DNA of 64,000 nucleotides from Nocardia brasiliensis ATCC 700358. Lineage in GTDB: Bacteria > Actinomycetota > Actinomycetes > Mycobacteriales > Mycobacteriaceae. The position numbers and the translations under genes were made by a program. The first letter of the stretch is position 1; each line of letters begins with the position of its first letter. Below, piece by piece: positions 52,163 through 60,839 of this stretch. The notes beneath the pieces were generated by a model, which saw only the letters and a list, made by a program, of their open reading frames with translations, was not told where the DNA came from and made no database searches. The stretch covers positions 5,332,001 to 5,396,000 of the forward strand of contig NC_018681.1 in the NCBI RefSeq assembly GCF_000250675.2, written 5' to 3'.

Positions 52163-52189
52163 AAGTACCCGACAAAATAGTAGGTACTT
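52163..52189. promoter_or_regulatory. HxlR operator candidate
   Basis: Inverted repeat AAGTACC / GGTACTT with a 13-bp spacer (arm centres 20 bp apart), between the HxlR gene and the divergent reductase gene. Typical spacing for an HxlR dimer site. Confidence 0.6.
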
Positions 52190-52271
52190 GTCGCTATCGC
52201 AGGCAACGAGCAGCCTTGGATTCAGCGCGCTGACCACTCAGATCACGAATTTCCAAGGAGTTGACCCCGCA

Positions 52272-53141
52272 ATGGCGGAATCCACGAACACCACAGTGAC
52301 GGTCCTCGGTCTCGGCGCGATGGGCCAAGCCCTTGCCGCGACCGTGCTAAAGGGCGGCAAGCAGGCCGTGGTGTGGAATCGCACCCCCGGCAAGGACGCC
52401 GACCTCACCGCCGCAGGCGCCATCAGCGCCGCCACGGTCGCCGAAGCACTCGATGGGGGCGGCCCGATCATCGCCGTCCTGTTCGACCACGCCTCCGTAC
52501 ACGAAACCCTCGACCCCGTCGCCGAAAAGCTACGCGGCAGACAACTCGTCAACCTGACCAGCACCGCCCCCAACGAGGCCCGCGAACTCGCCGCCTGGTC
52601 CGCCGAACACGGCATCGACTACCTCGACGGCGGCATCATGGCCGTGCCCCCGATGATCGGCCACCCCGGCGCGTCCATCCTCTACAGCGGCTCCCGCACC
52701 GTCTACGACGAGAACCTCCCAACCCTCCAATTGTTCGCCACCGCAGAATATTTCGGCGACGACGCCGGCCTCGCCTCCACCTACGACTTCGCCCTGCTCT
52801 CCGGCATGTACACCATGTTCGGCGGCTTCCTGCACGGCGCCGCCATGATGCGTTCCGTCGGCGTCCCCGCCACCGACTTCGCCGAACGCGCCATGCGCTG
52901 GGTGAGCGCCATGACCCAATCCCTGCCCGCATTCGGCGCCCTCATCGACGCCGGCAACTACGCCGACCCCACCCAAACCATCTCCTTCCACAAAGCCGCC
53001 ATCGACGCCATCACCCGCGCAACCCGCGACGCCGGCGTCACCACCGACTTCATCGCCCCCCTCAAAACCCTCATCGACCGCCAAGTAGCCGACGGCAACG
53101 GCGACGCCGACCTAGCCCGCACCGTCGAAGAACTCCACTGA
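52272..53141 (+). CDS. NAD(P)-binding reductase, imine-reductase/beta-HAD-like
   Basis: 289 residues. TVTVLGLGAMGQALAATVLK cofactor motif, WNRTP, LTSTAPNEARELAAW, a C-terminal helical 6PGDH-like domain (LLSGMYTMFGGFLHGAAMMR, ending LIDRQVADGNGDADLARTVE). The C-terminal domain pattern resembles imine reductases (IRED) of actinobacteria; the canonical substrate is not known. ATG 52272 after CAAGGAG. Confidence 0.85.
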   Translation: MAESTNTTVTVLGLGAMGQALAATVLKGGKQAVVWNRTPGKDADLTAAGAISAATVAEALDGGGPIIAVLFDHASVHETLDPVAEKLRGRQLVNLTSTAPNEARELAAWSAEHGIDYLDGGIMAVPPMIGHPGASILYSGSRTVYDENLPTLQLFATAEYFGDDAGLASTYDFALLSGMYTMFGGFLHGAAMMRSVGVPATDFAERAMRWVSAMTQSLPAFGALIDAGNYADPTQTISFHKAAIDAITRATRDAGVTTDFIAPLKTLIDRQVADGNGDADLARTVEELH

Positions 53142-53255
53142 CCCACCCGCCCAGGGGCCGCCACCCCGCCGGCCCCCAAATCCCGCCTAAAACGCGAGGT
53201 AGAACCGCGATTTGGTCCACGCGCCCACATCCGATAATCTTCTTGAGCACCACCG

Positions 53256-53340
53256 GTCCGGGTGGCGGAATGGCAGACGCGCTAGCTTGAGGTGCTAGTG
53301 CCCTTTATCGGGCGTGGGGGTTCAAGTCCCCCTCCGGACA
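53256..53340 (+). tRNA. tRNA-Leu (anticodon GAG)
   Basis: 85 nt. Acceptor stem GTCCGGG pairs with TCCGGAC; D-arm with GGCGGAATGGCAGACGCGC; anticodon stem CTAGC/GCTAG with loop TTGAGGT (GAG); variable arm GTGCCCTTTATCGGGCGT, long as in class II tRNAs; T arm GGGGGTTCAAGTCCCCC. No encoded CCA. Its 3' end is overlapped by a recombinase gene of an integrated element. Confidence 0.95.
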
Positions 53341-55061
53341 CACGTGTTAACCACCGGGATGCCGGCACTGACGACAGCAAGCTGTTGGCGGTGCCGGTAT
53401 CTTATTTCCAGCTGCAGGGCTTCGTAGAGGGCTGCTTGGTCTTCAGGTGCACCAGCTGACAGCACCGCTCTGATATCGCCCAGCGAGTCGATGAGCTTCT
53501 CCAACTCCTTGGCAGTCATCTGCCGGATGGCCGGGATCGCGTCCATCTCGGCCTGGGCTATCGCCCGTTCGGCTTGCGCCTGGTTCATCGGTTCGATCAG
53601 CGCCTGCACATCGACACCGGCTTCGATCGCGTTCTGATAACGATGCAGCTTCGTCTCCGCGGCAGCGAGGCGCTGCCGGAGCAGTTGTCGCCGAAGGTCG
53701 CCGTCTGCATCTTTCTGGGCGGCGAGGAGTGTTTCGATTGTCTGCGCGCGGTGGTGTTGATCGAAAACGGTTGCGATCCAGTTGTTGACCGGAACGATGA
53801 GCCGTGACTCGGCGAGATTCACCGTCTTGGGGTGGTCCGCCAACGCGGGGCTGCTGGGTGCGAGAGTGCTTGCCCTGCACCGGTACCAGACCATGTTGTC
53901 CTTCGTCCCGCCCTCCATCTTGCGATCGCAGTCATCGCAGCGGATTCGACTGCGGAAGCGATACAGGTGACGACCGGACGTCCTGGTTCGATCGAGCTTG
54001 GCCCGCTGCTGCATGCTCCCGCCTCCGCGCGCTCGGCGCGCGAGTTGTACCTGTGTGTAGGTCTCGACGCTGACGATCGCAGGGTGAGCCGGTCGGCGAG
54101 ACCGAACCACACGATCCTTGCTCGACTTGCGGAACCGGACGACCTTCCCGGCCGCCACGTCATCGCGGTCGAGCAGTTCCTCGTGCTTGGTCCATCGACC
54201 GAAGAATGCGTATCCCGTGTAGCGCGGGTTCTCCAGAATCGCGCGCACGGTACTGGCCTGCCAGCCATCGCCCGAGCGGTGGCTGTTCTGATGAGGAGTG
54301 TGCGCCGACGGGCACAGAACGCCGTCGTGGTTCAACCCGACCGCGATCGCTCGGTCACCGCGCCCGGCCAGGTACTCAGCGAAGATCCGTCGCACGATCC
54401 GGGCAGCGAACTCATCGATAGCGAGGATACGAAGCTTCAGTCCTTGAGCCGCCCGGCCCGGATTCGGGTGTGGCGGACCATCGATCACGACATACCCATA
54501 TGGTGCCCGACCGCCCTGGTGGCGTCCTTCGTTCGCTACTTGAGCATCCATCGCGGCCCGCGTGCGCTTCTGAACATGCTGGCGCTCGGACTCACTCATC
54601 CCGCCGAGCATGCTCATCAGCATGTTGTGTGAGGGGTTCTGAGAGTCGTAGCGGCCGCCGAGTTCCGGGATCCAGAGATCGACACCGTAGGAGTCGAGCC
54701 GCGGCGCGATCATGCTGAACTGCGCACCGAACCAGCATCGGGTGCCTTCGCCGACGACGATGCCCGACCAGCCGCGGTTCGGATTGCGCAGCGCGGCGAG
54801 GAGTCGCGCAGCCTCGGTGCGGCGATCCCATGGGACAGACCGGGATTGGCCGATGTCGAAGTAGGACTCGACGATCGTGCCGACGGTGAACCGGTCGGCG
54901 TTGTTGTACTGCCAGGCGTAGCTGGACTCCGGGTCCTGATTGTCCTCGGTGGAGCAGCGCCCGTAGAAGGCGAGCTGTTGGCCCACATCGGACTCCGGGG
55001 TGGCGACCTCGATGCCGAGCAGTTCATCGAGTACTGCCCATTCGTCGGTGTCGCTCAGCAT
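53322..55061 (-). CDS. Large serine recombinase (site-specific integrase)
   Basis: 579 residues. N-terminal resolvase catalytic domain with FYGRCSTEDNQDPESSYAWQ (catalytic Ser37), SMLGGMSESERQHVQKRTRA and the recombinase domain GGRAPYGYVVIDG, LEIDEF-like IRRIFAEYLAGRGDRAIAVG, zinc ribbon C-x2-C as RCDDCDRKMEGG and CRAS further on, then a coiled coil (RQRLAAAETKLHRYQNAIEA). GGGAGGAATCG before ATG 55061. Its last residues read through the tRNA-Leu 3' end (stop at 53322 inside the tRNA), which identifies the tRNA as the integration target of the element. Confidence 0.9.
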   Translation of the reverse strand: MLSDTDEWAVLDELLGIEVATPESDVGQQLAFYGRCSTEDNQDPESSYAWQYNNADRFTVGTIVESYFDIGQSRSVPWDRRTEAARLLAALRNPNRGWSGIVVGEGTRCWFGAQFSMIAPRLDSYGVDLWIPELGGRYDSQNPSHNMLMSMLGGMSESERQHVQKRTRAAMDAQVANEGRHQGGRAPYGYVVIDGPPHPNPGRAAQGLKLRILAIDEFAARIVRRIFAEYLAGRGDRAIAVGLNHDGVLCPSAHTPHQNSHRSGDGWQASTVRAILENPRYTGYAFFGRWTKHEELLDRDDVAAGKVVRFRKSSKDRVVRSRRPAHPAIVSVETYTQVQLARRARGGGSMQQRAKLDRTRTSGRHLYRFRSRIRCDDCDRKMEGGTKDNMVWYRCRASTLAPSSPALADHPKTVNLAESRLIVPVNNWIATVFDQHHRAQTIETLLAAQKDADGDLRRQLLRQRLAAAETKLHRYQNAIEAGVDVQALIEPMNQAQAERAIAQAEMDAIPAIRQMTAKELEKLIDSLGDIRAVLSAGAPEDQAALYEALQLEIRYRHRQQLAVVSAGIPVVNTCVRRGT

Positions 55062-55766
55062 CGATTCCTCCCTTGGCAAGCTGCTGGTTTGAGCGAGAGT
55101 GCTGGGAATGGAGCGTGGAGGTCGTGATTGTGCCCAGGCCACTGGCGATCACGGCCGAAGGCGGCGACGCGATGGTGCGGCGTTACGCCAGGATGTCGGA
55201 GCGAGCTCCCAGGCGCGTCCGCACGCTCGTTCGAGGATATCGGACGTCGTGTGGTTATCGAGGACTGACCTCGGTGGTGGTCGATGTTCTCGGTTGACCG
55301 GTTCGGTGGACGGGACAGCCGTCGAGGATCCGTCGACCGCTGGTGCACAACAGGTTTGGCATCGCTCGCGACTTCGGGACGCTTTTCCGCGCAACGCAGA
55401 ATGAGTCGTAGAAGTGCCTTCGCCGCGGTCGGATTCAGTTCAGGCGGATCCGCCGGACAGACGACGTCGACCTTACGGTGGTTGCTGCCATCGGAACCGT
55501 GCCGGTCGGAGCGTTCGCGACGCGTCATGCCGAGTGCCGACCGGACTGGCGTTGGTTCGCTCGCGCGTTCGTGGCGTGTAGGAGAGGGTTTTCGTGCAGA
55601 GGCATGGCGGACTACTTCTCACCGTCGCCCGCTTCTCCCTCCACCATGAAACCTGATCTTCGGCGTTCGCGCCACAGCCGAAAAGTTCGTATCCCGGTAT
55701 CGACTAGTGGTCTGCGGCGAAATTCGAGGCCACGTCGAGCTTGCGGCCAATCTGTGTCCCAACTGA

Positions 55767-55889
55767 CGAGAGCTCTTGAAGATCCAGATCTGGTACCAGC
55801 ACCGCCAACAGCTTGCTGTGGTCAGTGCCCGTATTCCGGTGGTTAACAGTGTGCCCGTAGGGGGACACCGCGCTAAACATACGAATTGA
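55767..55889 (+). pseudogene. Tail of a second serine recombinase, inverted orientation
   Basis: Frame RELLKIQIWYQHRQQLAVVS then ARIPVVNSVPVGGH matches the C-terminus of the intact recombinase (YEALQLEIRYRHRQQLAVVS). At DNA level, 55794-55850 is about 50 of 57 identical to the reverse complement of 53343-53399. The rest of the gene is lost; upstream frames contain stops. Indicates another integration event or element end. Confidence 0.75.
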
Positions 55890-56752
55890 CCTGCGGAAAT
55901 GCTGACCATCACGATAGATGCGGCAATTTGATCCGTTCGGTCAACGTGTCAGGCCCAGCCAGCGCAGTTGAAGGTGTGACCCGGAACGAAGCCTGCTTAA
56001 ATACGACTCTCGCGTTCTGTGAGGCCCCTGGGGGGCCGAGTTCTATGCACCGCAAACCGAATACTTGAGCTTCTGAGATTGTCTGGTGTCAGGCACTTGA
56101 TCAACGGAACTTTCACCGCCAAAAACAGACAACCGCCATGGAGGTCGCCGCGCTGCCCTACCGTTCTGGCCCGGTATCCATCCTGCATCCGCCGATACCG
56201 CGCACAACTGCACACTCGGGTATGGGCGGAGCGGACTCGTAATCCAGGCCTGTCGTAACCGTCACGGAGCAAGTGATCAGCTCGTGCCTCCGCTGGGTGT
56301 CCGTCCGCAGGTTGCCTGGGCGGCCGAAGAAAAGATCTGCGCGAACGCCGTCGTGTACTCGTTCGGTTTGGCGAGCTGCTGGGCTCGTCCCCATTCAGTC
56401 ATCGCCGCTACTCCTCGGTGCTTACAGAATCGCGATAGGACCCCGAGCGGGTTGGTCTCGGTAGTCAACGCGGAACAGCGGAAGCTGTTGCCATGCAATG
56501 ATGTTCGATCCCCTCGGCCCGGAGGTGCGGCGCGCTGAGCGGGCAAATCGACCTCCGGAAACAGAGCGGCACTCACGGCCTATCTGCTCCGGCGGAACGT
56601 CTCCGTAATCACGTTGGCGGTGACGGCCGTGACCTGTCGACTGTTCGACGGACAGACAGAGCCTGCCTGCGTTGAGACACTCGATTGCGCTGGCCCATTC
56701 CATGTGCGAACCGCCGGCTACCTCCGAGTCGTACGAGAGGGATCCAACTGAG
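55890..56752. other. Stretch without a clear gene
   Basis: About 860 bp. Several short frames, none with a good start and ribosome site. A minus-strand 42-codon stretch (56402 to 56277, MTEWGRAQQLAKPNEYTTAF, ending TPSGGTS) has natural composition but no recognisable domain. The 700 bp from 55062 to 55766 is likewise without a supported gene. Confidence 0.4.
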
Positions 56753-58018
56753 ATGTCCCGGCGTAGAGGATTTTTCGCCGAACTACAGCATCAGCAGCGA
56801 CTCGCGCAGCAACGGGAGGAGCAGCGTCAGCGCGCTGCCGTGCGCGCACACAATACGGCTGTCCGCGAGGCCCAGCGGTTCGCTAGGGAGCAGCAGAGAT
56901 TTGCGGCAGCCGCAATGCGCGCAACATCCGCGGAACGTGCCGCCGCGGAGAAGGCGGCCAAGGCCGCTCACATTGCTGCCCGCGAAGCGGAAGTCACTGA
57001 GATGAATGCTCAGCTGGCCATGGCGTATGACGATATCGACGGCCTCCTCGAAGCGACGCTGGATGTCGACGACTGGGTCGATCTGGAGTCGCTCCGCAAA
57101 CGCGCCGAAGACCTTCCCTTCGATCGCCCCGATCTGCTCGCATCCTCCCTGCCGCCGCAGTACCACGGATTTGGTTTACGTCCGGTCTTCGTGCCGCCCA
57201 CACCGCCGACAGGTCTCAGTGGAGCCCTGGGTGGGAATCGCAAGCATGCGGCTCGAGTGGAGGCGGCTCGACAGGAGTACTTCGGATCGGTGAGCGCGTG
57301 GGAGCAAAGTCTGCTTCATGTGCTGGCGCTGAATGCTGAACTTCGCGCCGGCTGGCGTCAGCGTGAACAGCAACGCACGGCAGCGTTGAGAGAAGCTCAG
57401 GAACGGCACCAGCGAGCGAATTCTGAGCTGCACCGAAGAACTGCGGACTCGAACGCGAATCTGGACAAGCTCATCGCAGGTCTACGATCACGTCATGCTG
57501 ACGCCATGGACGAATACGTCGGCATCGTGTTGGCCAACTCGATCTACCCGGAAGTCTTCCAAGTGGCGTACGAGCACACCTTCAACTCCGACGATCGAGA
57601 GCTCCACATCACCGTCCTGGCTCCTCATCCCGACTCGGTACCCATTACGAAAGCGTTCCGCTACAACAAGACCAGTGACGAGATCACCGCGACAAACCTT
57701 CCGGCTGCCGAAGCGAAACGCCGCTACGCATCCGCTCTCGCCCAGACAGCCCTGCGGACGGCGCACGAGGTGTTCGAGGCCGATAGAGAAGAGATCATCG
57801 ATAGCGTCGCGCTGACGGTTGCGGTCGACAGCGTCGACAGCGCAACCGGACATGACACCCGCATCGACCTCATACGCCTGGCGACCGACCGAGCGCAATT
57901 TCTCGCCATCCACCTTGCCCGTGTCGAGCCAGCAGAAACGCTGGCGCACTTGGCCTCTGCCATATCGAAGAACCCCTACGGGTTGGTGCCGCTGGCGAAC
58001 CAGGGAGTCCGTGGATGA
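56753..58018 (+). CDS. Mrr-restriction-associated N-terminal coiled-coil protein lacking the nuclease domain
   Basis: 421 residues. Long N-terminal coiled coil (QHQQRLAQQREEQRQRAAVR), then LLEATLDVDDWVDLESLRKR and a folded C-terminal region (DEYVGIVLANSIYPEVFQVA, RELHITVLAPHPDSVPITKA, LRTAHEVFEADREEIIDSVA, AISKNPYGLVPL). The same two segments lie in front of Mrr_cat nuclease domains in Streptomyces restriction endonuclease proteins, as I recall. Here the protein stops where the catalytic domain would begin and overlaps the next gene by 4 nt, so the partner may supply the nuclease. No strong RBS (ATG 56753). Confidence 0.75.
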   Translation: MSRRRGFFAELQHQQRLAQQREEQRQRAAVRAHNTAVREAQRFAREQQRFAAAAMRATSAERAAAEKAAKAAHIAAREAEVTEMNAQLAMAYDDIDGLLEATLDVDDWVDLESLRKRAEDLPFDRPDLLASSLPPQYHGFGLRPVFVPPTPPTGLSGALGGNRKHAARVEAARQEYFGSVSAWEQSLLHVLALNAELRAGWRQREQQRTAALREAQERHQRANSELHRRTADSNANLDKLIAGLRSRHADAMDEYVGIVLANSIYPEVFQVAYEHTFNSDDRELHITVLAPHPDSVPITKAFRYNKTSDEITATNLPAAEAKRRYASALAQTALRTAHEVFEADREEIIDSVALTVAVDSVDSATGHDTRIDLIRLATDRAQFLAIHLARVEPAETLAHLASAISKNPYGLVPLANQGVRG

Positions 58019-59199
58019 CCGACCCACAATCCGTCATCGTTGGGTTGCGGAAGATGCTTGTCGTGAAAGAGCGAGAGTCCGCCGATCTACAGGACAAGGT
58101 CCGCGAGCTAAGTGAGCAGCTCCGGACATTCGAGACTTCGGCCGTGCCTCAGGCGTTGACCGATCCTCGGGTCATATCCGTTGATGACGCACTAGTACTC
58201 CAGGAGGTCGGAATCTATGAGTATCACCATCCTTTGGAGAACGCTGATCGCTACAAGCAAGCGCTGGCTGAGCTCCGAGGTGCTGTGCGTGATGCGGTCA
58301 GGATGAGCGAGGCCATCGTTATCGCGAAGAAGTTCAGCTTCAACAACTCCCTTGCCGAAGGTCGACGCCTGACCGCTGATCTGTCCAAGCTCATGTTGCG
58401 GGCGTACAACTCCGAAGCGGAAAACTGCGTCCGGACCATCCGGGCCGGAAACCTCGACACCGCCAGGCGGCGACTGGATAAGGCTGCCAAAGACATCGAG
58501 AAGTTCGGTGCAGCAATGCAAATGCGCATGGCGCCGGAATACCACGCCCTTCGAATCCGAGAGCTCGAACTCACCGCCGACTACATGATGAAGCTGCAGG
58601 ATGAGCGAGAGGCCGCGCGCGAGGAACGAGAACGCCTGCGCGAGCAGCGCAAGGTCGAACAAGAGCTCGCCGCAGAACGGGAACGGCTCGACAAGGAGAA
58701 GTCGCACTATCAGGCGGTCTTCGAGCGGCTCACAGCCTCAGGGCAAGACACGCGGGATATCGCGGCTCAGCTGAGCCGAATCGCCGAGGCGATCGCGCAC
58801 AACGACTTCCGAGCCGCGAACATACGTGCCGGCTACGTCTACGTGATTTCCAACATCGGAGCATTCGGCCCCAACGTTGTCAAGATCGGGCTGACGCGCC
58901 GACTCGAACCGCTAGACAGAGTTCGTGAACTCGGCGGCGCCTCGGTGCCGTTCCCCTTCGACGTACACGCCGTGTACTTCTCCGACGATGCCGTTTCCCT
59001 GGAGAACGAGTTGCACAGGGAGTTCGGTGCACGCCGTCTCAACCATGCGAACCTCAGGCGCGAGTTCTTCTTCGCCACCCCTGATGAAGTGCGCCAAACG
59101 TTGGCGAAGAAGGTCGGAAATCTATTGGATTACAACGCCTTACCGGAGGCCACGCAGTACTTCCAATCGAAGAAGTATTGGCCGGCAAGTACACGATGA
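58015..59199 (+). CDS. DUF4041-T5orf172 (GIY-YIG-like nuclease) protein
   Basis: 394 residues. An N-terminal coiled coil and a DUF4041 region (EYHHPLENADRYKQALAELR, ...RAVRMSEAIVIAKKF, RMAPEYHALRIRELELTADY), a second coiled coil, then T5orf172 with GYVYVISNIGAFGPNVVKIG, LTRRLEPLDRVRELGGASVP, ELHREFGARRLNHANLRREF. The GYVYV...VKIG core corresponds to GIY-YIG; the Glu in ENELH the metal site. Domain combination occurs in phage and defence contexts. ATG overlaps the preceding gene (ATGA). Confidence 0.8.
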   Translation: MTDPQSVIVGLRKMLVVKERESADLQDKVRELSEQLRTFETSAVPQALTDPRVISVDDALVLQEVGIYEYHHPLENADRYKQALAELRGAVRDAVRMSEAIVIAKKFSFNNSLAEGRRLTADLSKLMLRAYNSEAENCVRTIRAGNLDTARRRLDKAAKDIEKFGAAMQMRMAPEYHALRIRELELTADYMMKLQDEREAAREERERLREQRKVEQELAAERERLDKEKSHYQAVFERLTASGQDTRDIAAQLSRIAEAIAHNDFRAANIRAGYVYVISNIGAFGPNVVKIGLTRRLEPLDRVRELGGASVPFPFDVHAVYFSDDAVSLENELHREFGARRLNHANLRREFFFATPDEVRQTLAKKVGNLLDYNALPEATQYFQSKKYWPASTR

Positions 59200-59877
59200 G
59201 GCGGTGGCGGCCGTTCCGATCCGCGAGTTCCGGGATGCGCGCTTCGTGGAAGCGCTGAAAGTTATCGACAGTCAGCTCTACAGAGACACCGATACGACTA
59301 GGGGGTGATCAGGCGGCCGAGACCGAGGGAGCCGCTGTCCGGGTCGACCATCTGGCTGTCTCAGCTTGATGTCCGCGTGTCCGGGGTTTAGTCCGCCCTG
59401 GGCTGTGTTCGTTTCCGCGCCGGGCTATGGGCACCACGCAAGAGCCCGATGCCGCGTGGAGACCGCAGTGTGCGGGGTGTAGCACTGGGTAGTTTATCGA
59501 CCGCCATCGTGCTCACCAGGTCTGCCCCTCCCTCAGCGCGTGCAGGAGCGTCCATTCGGCGACCTAACGCTTCCCAGGTCTGCATCTGTATACGACCGCA
59601 TCACCTGTACCGCACACCACGAAAGTCGCCTGCTGGCCGATCAATACATCCTCCGCGGGGTGCGCGGCTCGAAAGACTTCCTGCCACAAGACAGCACCAA
59701 ATACATAGTCCGTTCGTCTCGTCGGATCTGAAGCTAACCCACGAGGCCGTCTGGACAGCACGTGGCTGTCGCCGGCGACGAGCAGGTGCAAGTGGCCGGC
59801 CACGGTGTGGCGTTGTGGCTTTGCCGAAACGGCGGGGTATCCCAAGCGGCATCTCGTGGTGATCTAGCGGCTCAGGA
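59200..59877. other. Intergenic stretch, no gene seen
   Basis: About 680 bp after the nuclease-like gene. No supported gene; immediately followed by the CRISPR-like relic. The 370 bp after the relic (59968-60337) hold only the hairpin at 60233-60275. Confidence 0.5.
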
Positions 59878-59967
59878 GACCGTATCCCCGCGTGTGCGGG
59901 GCCAACTTCGTGAGAAATTCGATCACTCCGCAACCACTCGGACTATCCCTGCGTGGGCTGGGAGAAT
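59878..59967 (+). CRISPR. Two-repeat type I-E-like CRISPR relic
   Basis: Repeat 1 includes CCCCGCGTGTGCGGGG (59878-59906), with the palindromic core of type I-E repeats. A second, degenerate copy CCCTGCGTGGGCTGGG (59939-59967, about 18 of 24 identical) lies exactly 61 bp downstream, which is the 29-nt repeat plus 32-nt spacer period of type I-E arrays. One spacer (59907-59938). No cas genes nearby. Probably a decayed array or an isolated unit. Confidence 0.6.
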
Positions 59968-60232
59968 GGTGTCGCGAAGCACGCTTTACGCGTGCACTGT
60001 ATCTTACGCAACTCTCCGAGAAGACTACACATTCTCAGACGAAAACAAACGGCACGCATTCTAGGCACAGCGTGGCAACGTCAGGATCCAGCCAGCAACA
60101 TCACCCGGCCCTCCTTTCCCATGGCTGAGAAGGAGTTCGAAGGTGATGATGCGCAAGTCAGTATAGTAACGACCGTGTGGACCGCAGGCCGGTTACGCAC
60201 AGCCTCTAAATCCGCTGCGATGGAAAAGAGGA

Positions 60233-60275
60233 GAAGATGCGCGGAGGTCGCTGAGCTGCACCTCCGCGCATCTTC
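60233..60275. repeat. Perfect 16-bp hairpin
   Basis: Arms GAAGATGCGCGGAGGT and ACCTCCGCGCATCTTC with an 11-nt loop, 62 bp upstream of the excalibur gene. The left arm contains an SD-like GGAGGT which the hairpin would hide. It may be regulatory or part of a palindromic repeat family. Confidence 0.6.
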
Positions 60276-60337
60276 GCATATGTCAGTGGATTTTTACTTG
60301 GTTCTTGCCCTACATCCGGATGATTGCTAAGGAATTC

Positions 60338-60646
60338 ATGAAGCTCCAAATGTTTGTCACCAGTGTCAGCGTCGCTGGGCTGTTCATGTTGGCGTCGCAG
60401 GTAAGCCACGCTGGACCCGTTCCGAGTGGATCAGCTGGCACCGGGTCTTCTGTCATCGACGCCGGATCCGCTGCGACAGGGTCGGCTGGGCTCTCCCAGA
60501 CCGGCTCCGTAGGCGGTGCCTATGCCGACTGCGACCAGGCACGGGTCGCCGGACATGCCCCGATCTTCACTGGTGAGCCAGGGTACAGTCCCAAACTTGA
60601 CGGTGAGGACGGTATCATTGACGGGTTCGCTTGCCCTACTGTCTAA
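60338..60646 (+). CDS. Secreted excalibur-domain protein
   Basis: 102 residues. Signal peptide (MKLQMFVTSVSVAGLFMLAS, site near SHAGPV), Gly/Ser-rich linker, then an excalibur domain (YADCDQARVAGHAPIFTGEP, GYSPKLDGEDGIIDGFAC): the conserved Cys pair and PGY are present, but the usual DxDxDGxACE calcium loop reads LDGEDGIIDGFAC with an altered loop and no terminal Glu. ATG 60338 (RBS AAGGA). Function unknown; extracellular. Confidence 0.8.
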   Translation: MKLQMFVTSVSVAGLFMLASQVSHAGPVPSGSAGTGSSVIDAGSAATGSAGLSQTGSVGGAYADCDQARVAGHAPIFTGEPGYSPKLDGEDGIIDGFACPTV

Positions 60647-60745
60647 AAGGCCTGCTTCAGTGCTCGCAGGGCGAATGAACTAAGACATTGCCTTCCAGGC
60701 CCGCTCACCGAACACGAGTATCTTCGAGAAGCCTCGATCTCTTTC

Positions 60746-60785
60746 AGGCGGCTGCTCTGCCGGGCAGCCGCCTGATTGTTTTATT
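60746..60785 (+). terminator. Rho-independent terminator of the excalibur gene
   Basis: 10-bp arms AGGCGGCTGC / GCAGCCGCCT, 8-nt loop, then GATTGTTTTATT. Confidence 0.85.
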
Positions 60786-60839
60786 CCTGATACCTTCAGA
60801 CGACCCAGCAGATTCGCCCCTTCGAGCCGTCGCCGCATT

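Larger units (their letters stand above)
53333..60839. mobile_element. Candidate integrated island at tRNA-Leu(GAG)
   Basis: Left edge: tRNA-Leu plus serine recombinase. Contents: recombinase remnant, two-gene restriction-like operon, CRISPR-like relic and excalibur gene; gene density is low and AT-richer patches occur. The right boundary is a guess, placed at the truncated M13 peptidase. No repeat of the tRNA end was found, as expected for serine integrases, which leave only short cores. Confidence 0.5.

Noticed and set aside
53333..60839. attR repeat of the tRNA-Leu 3' end
   Set aside because: No copy of the GGGGGTTCAAGTCC or TCCGGAC end could be found by eye to the right of the integrase.
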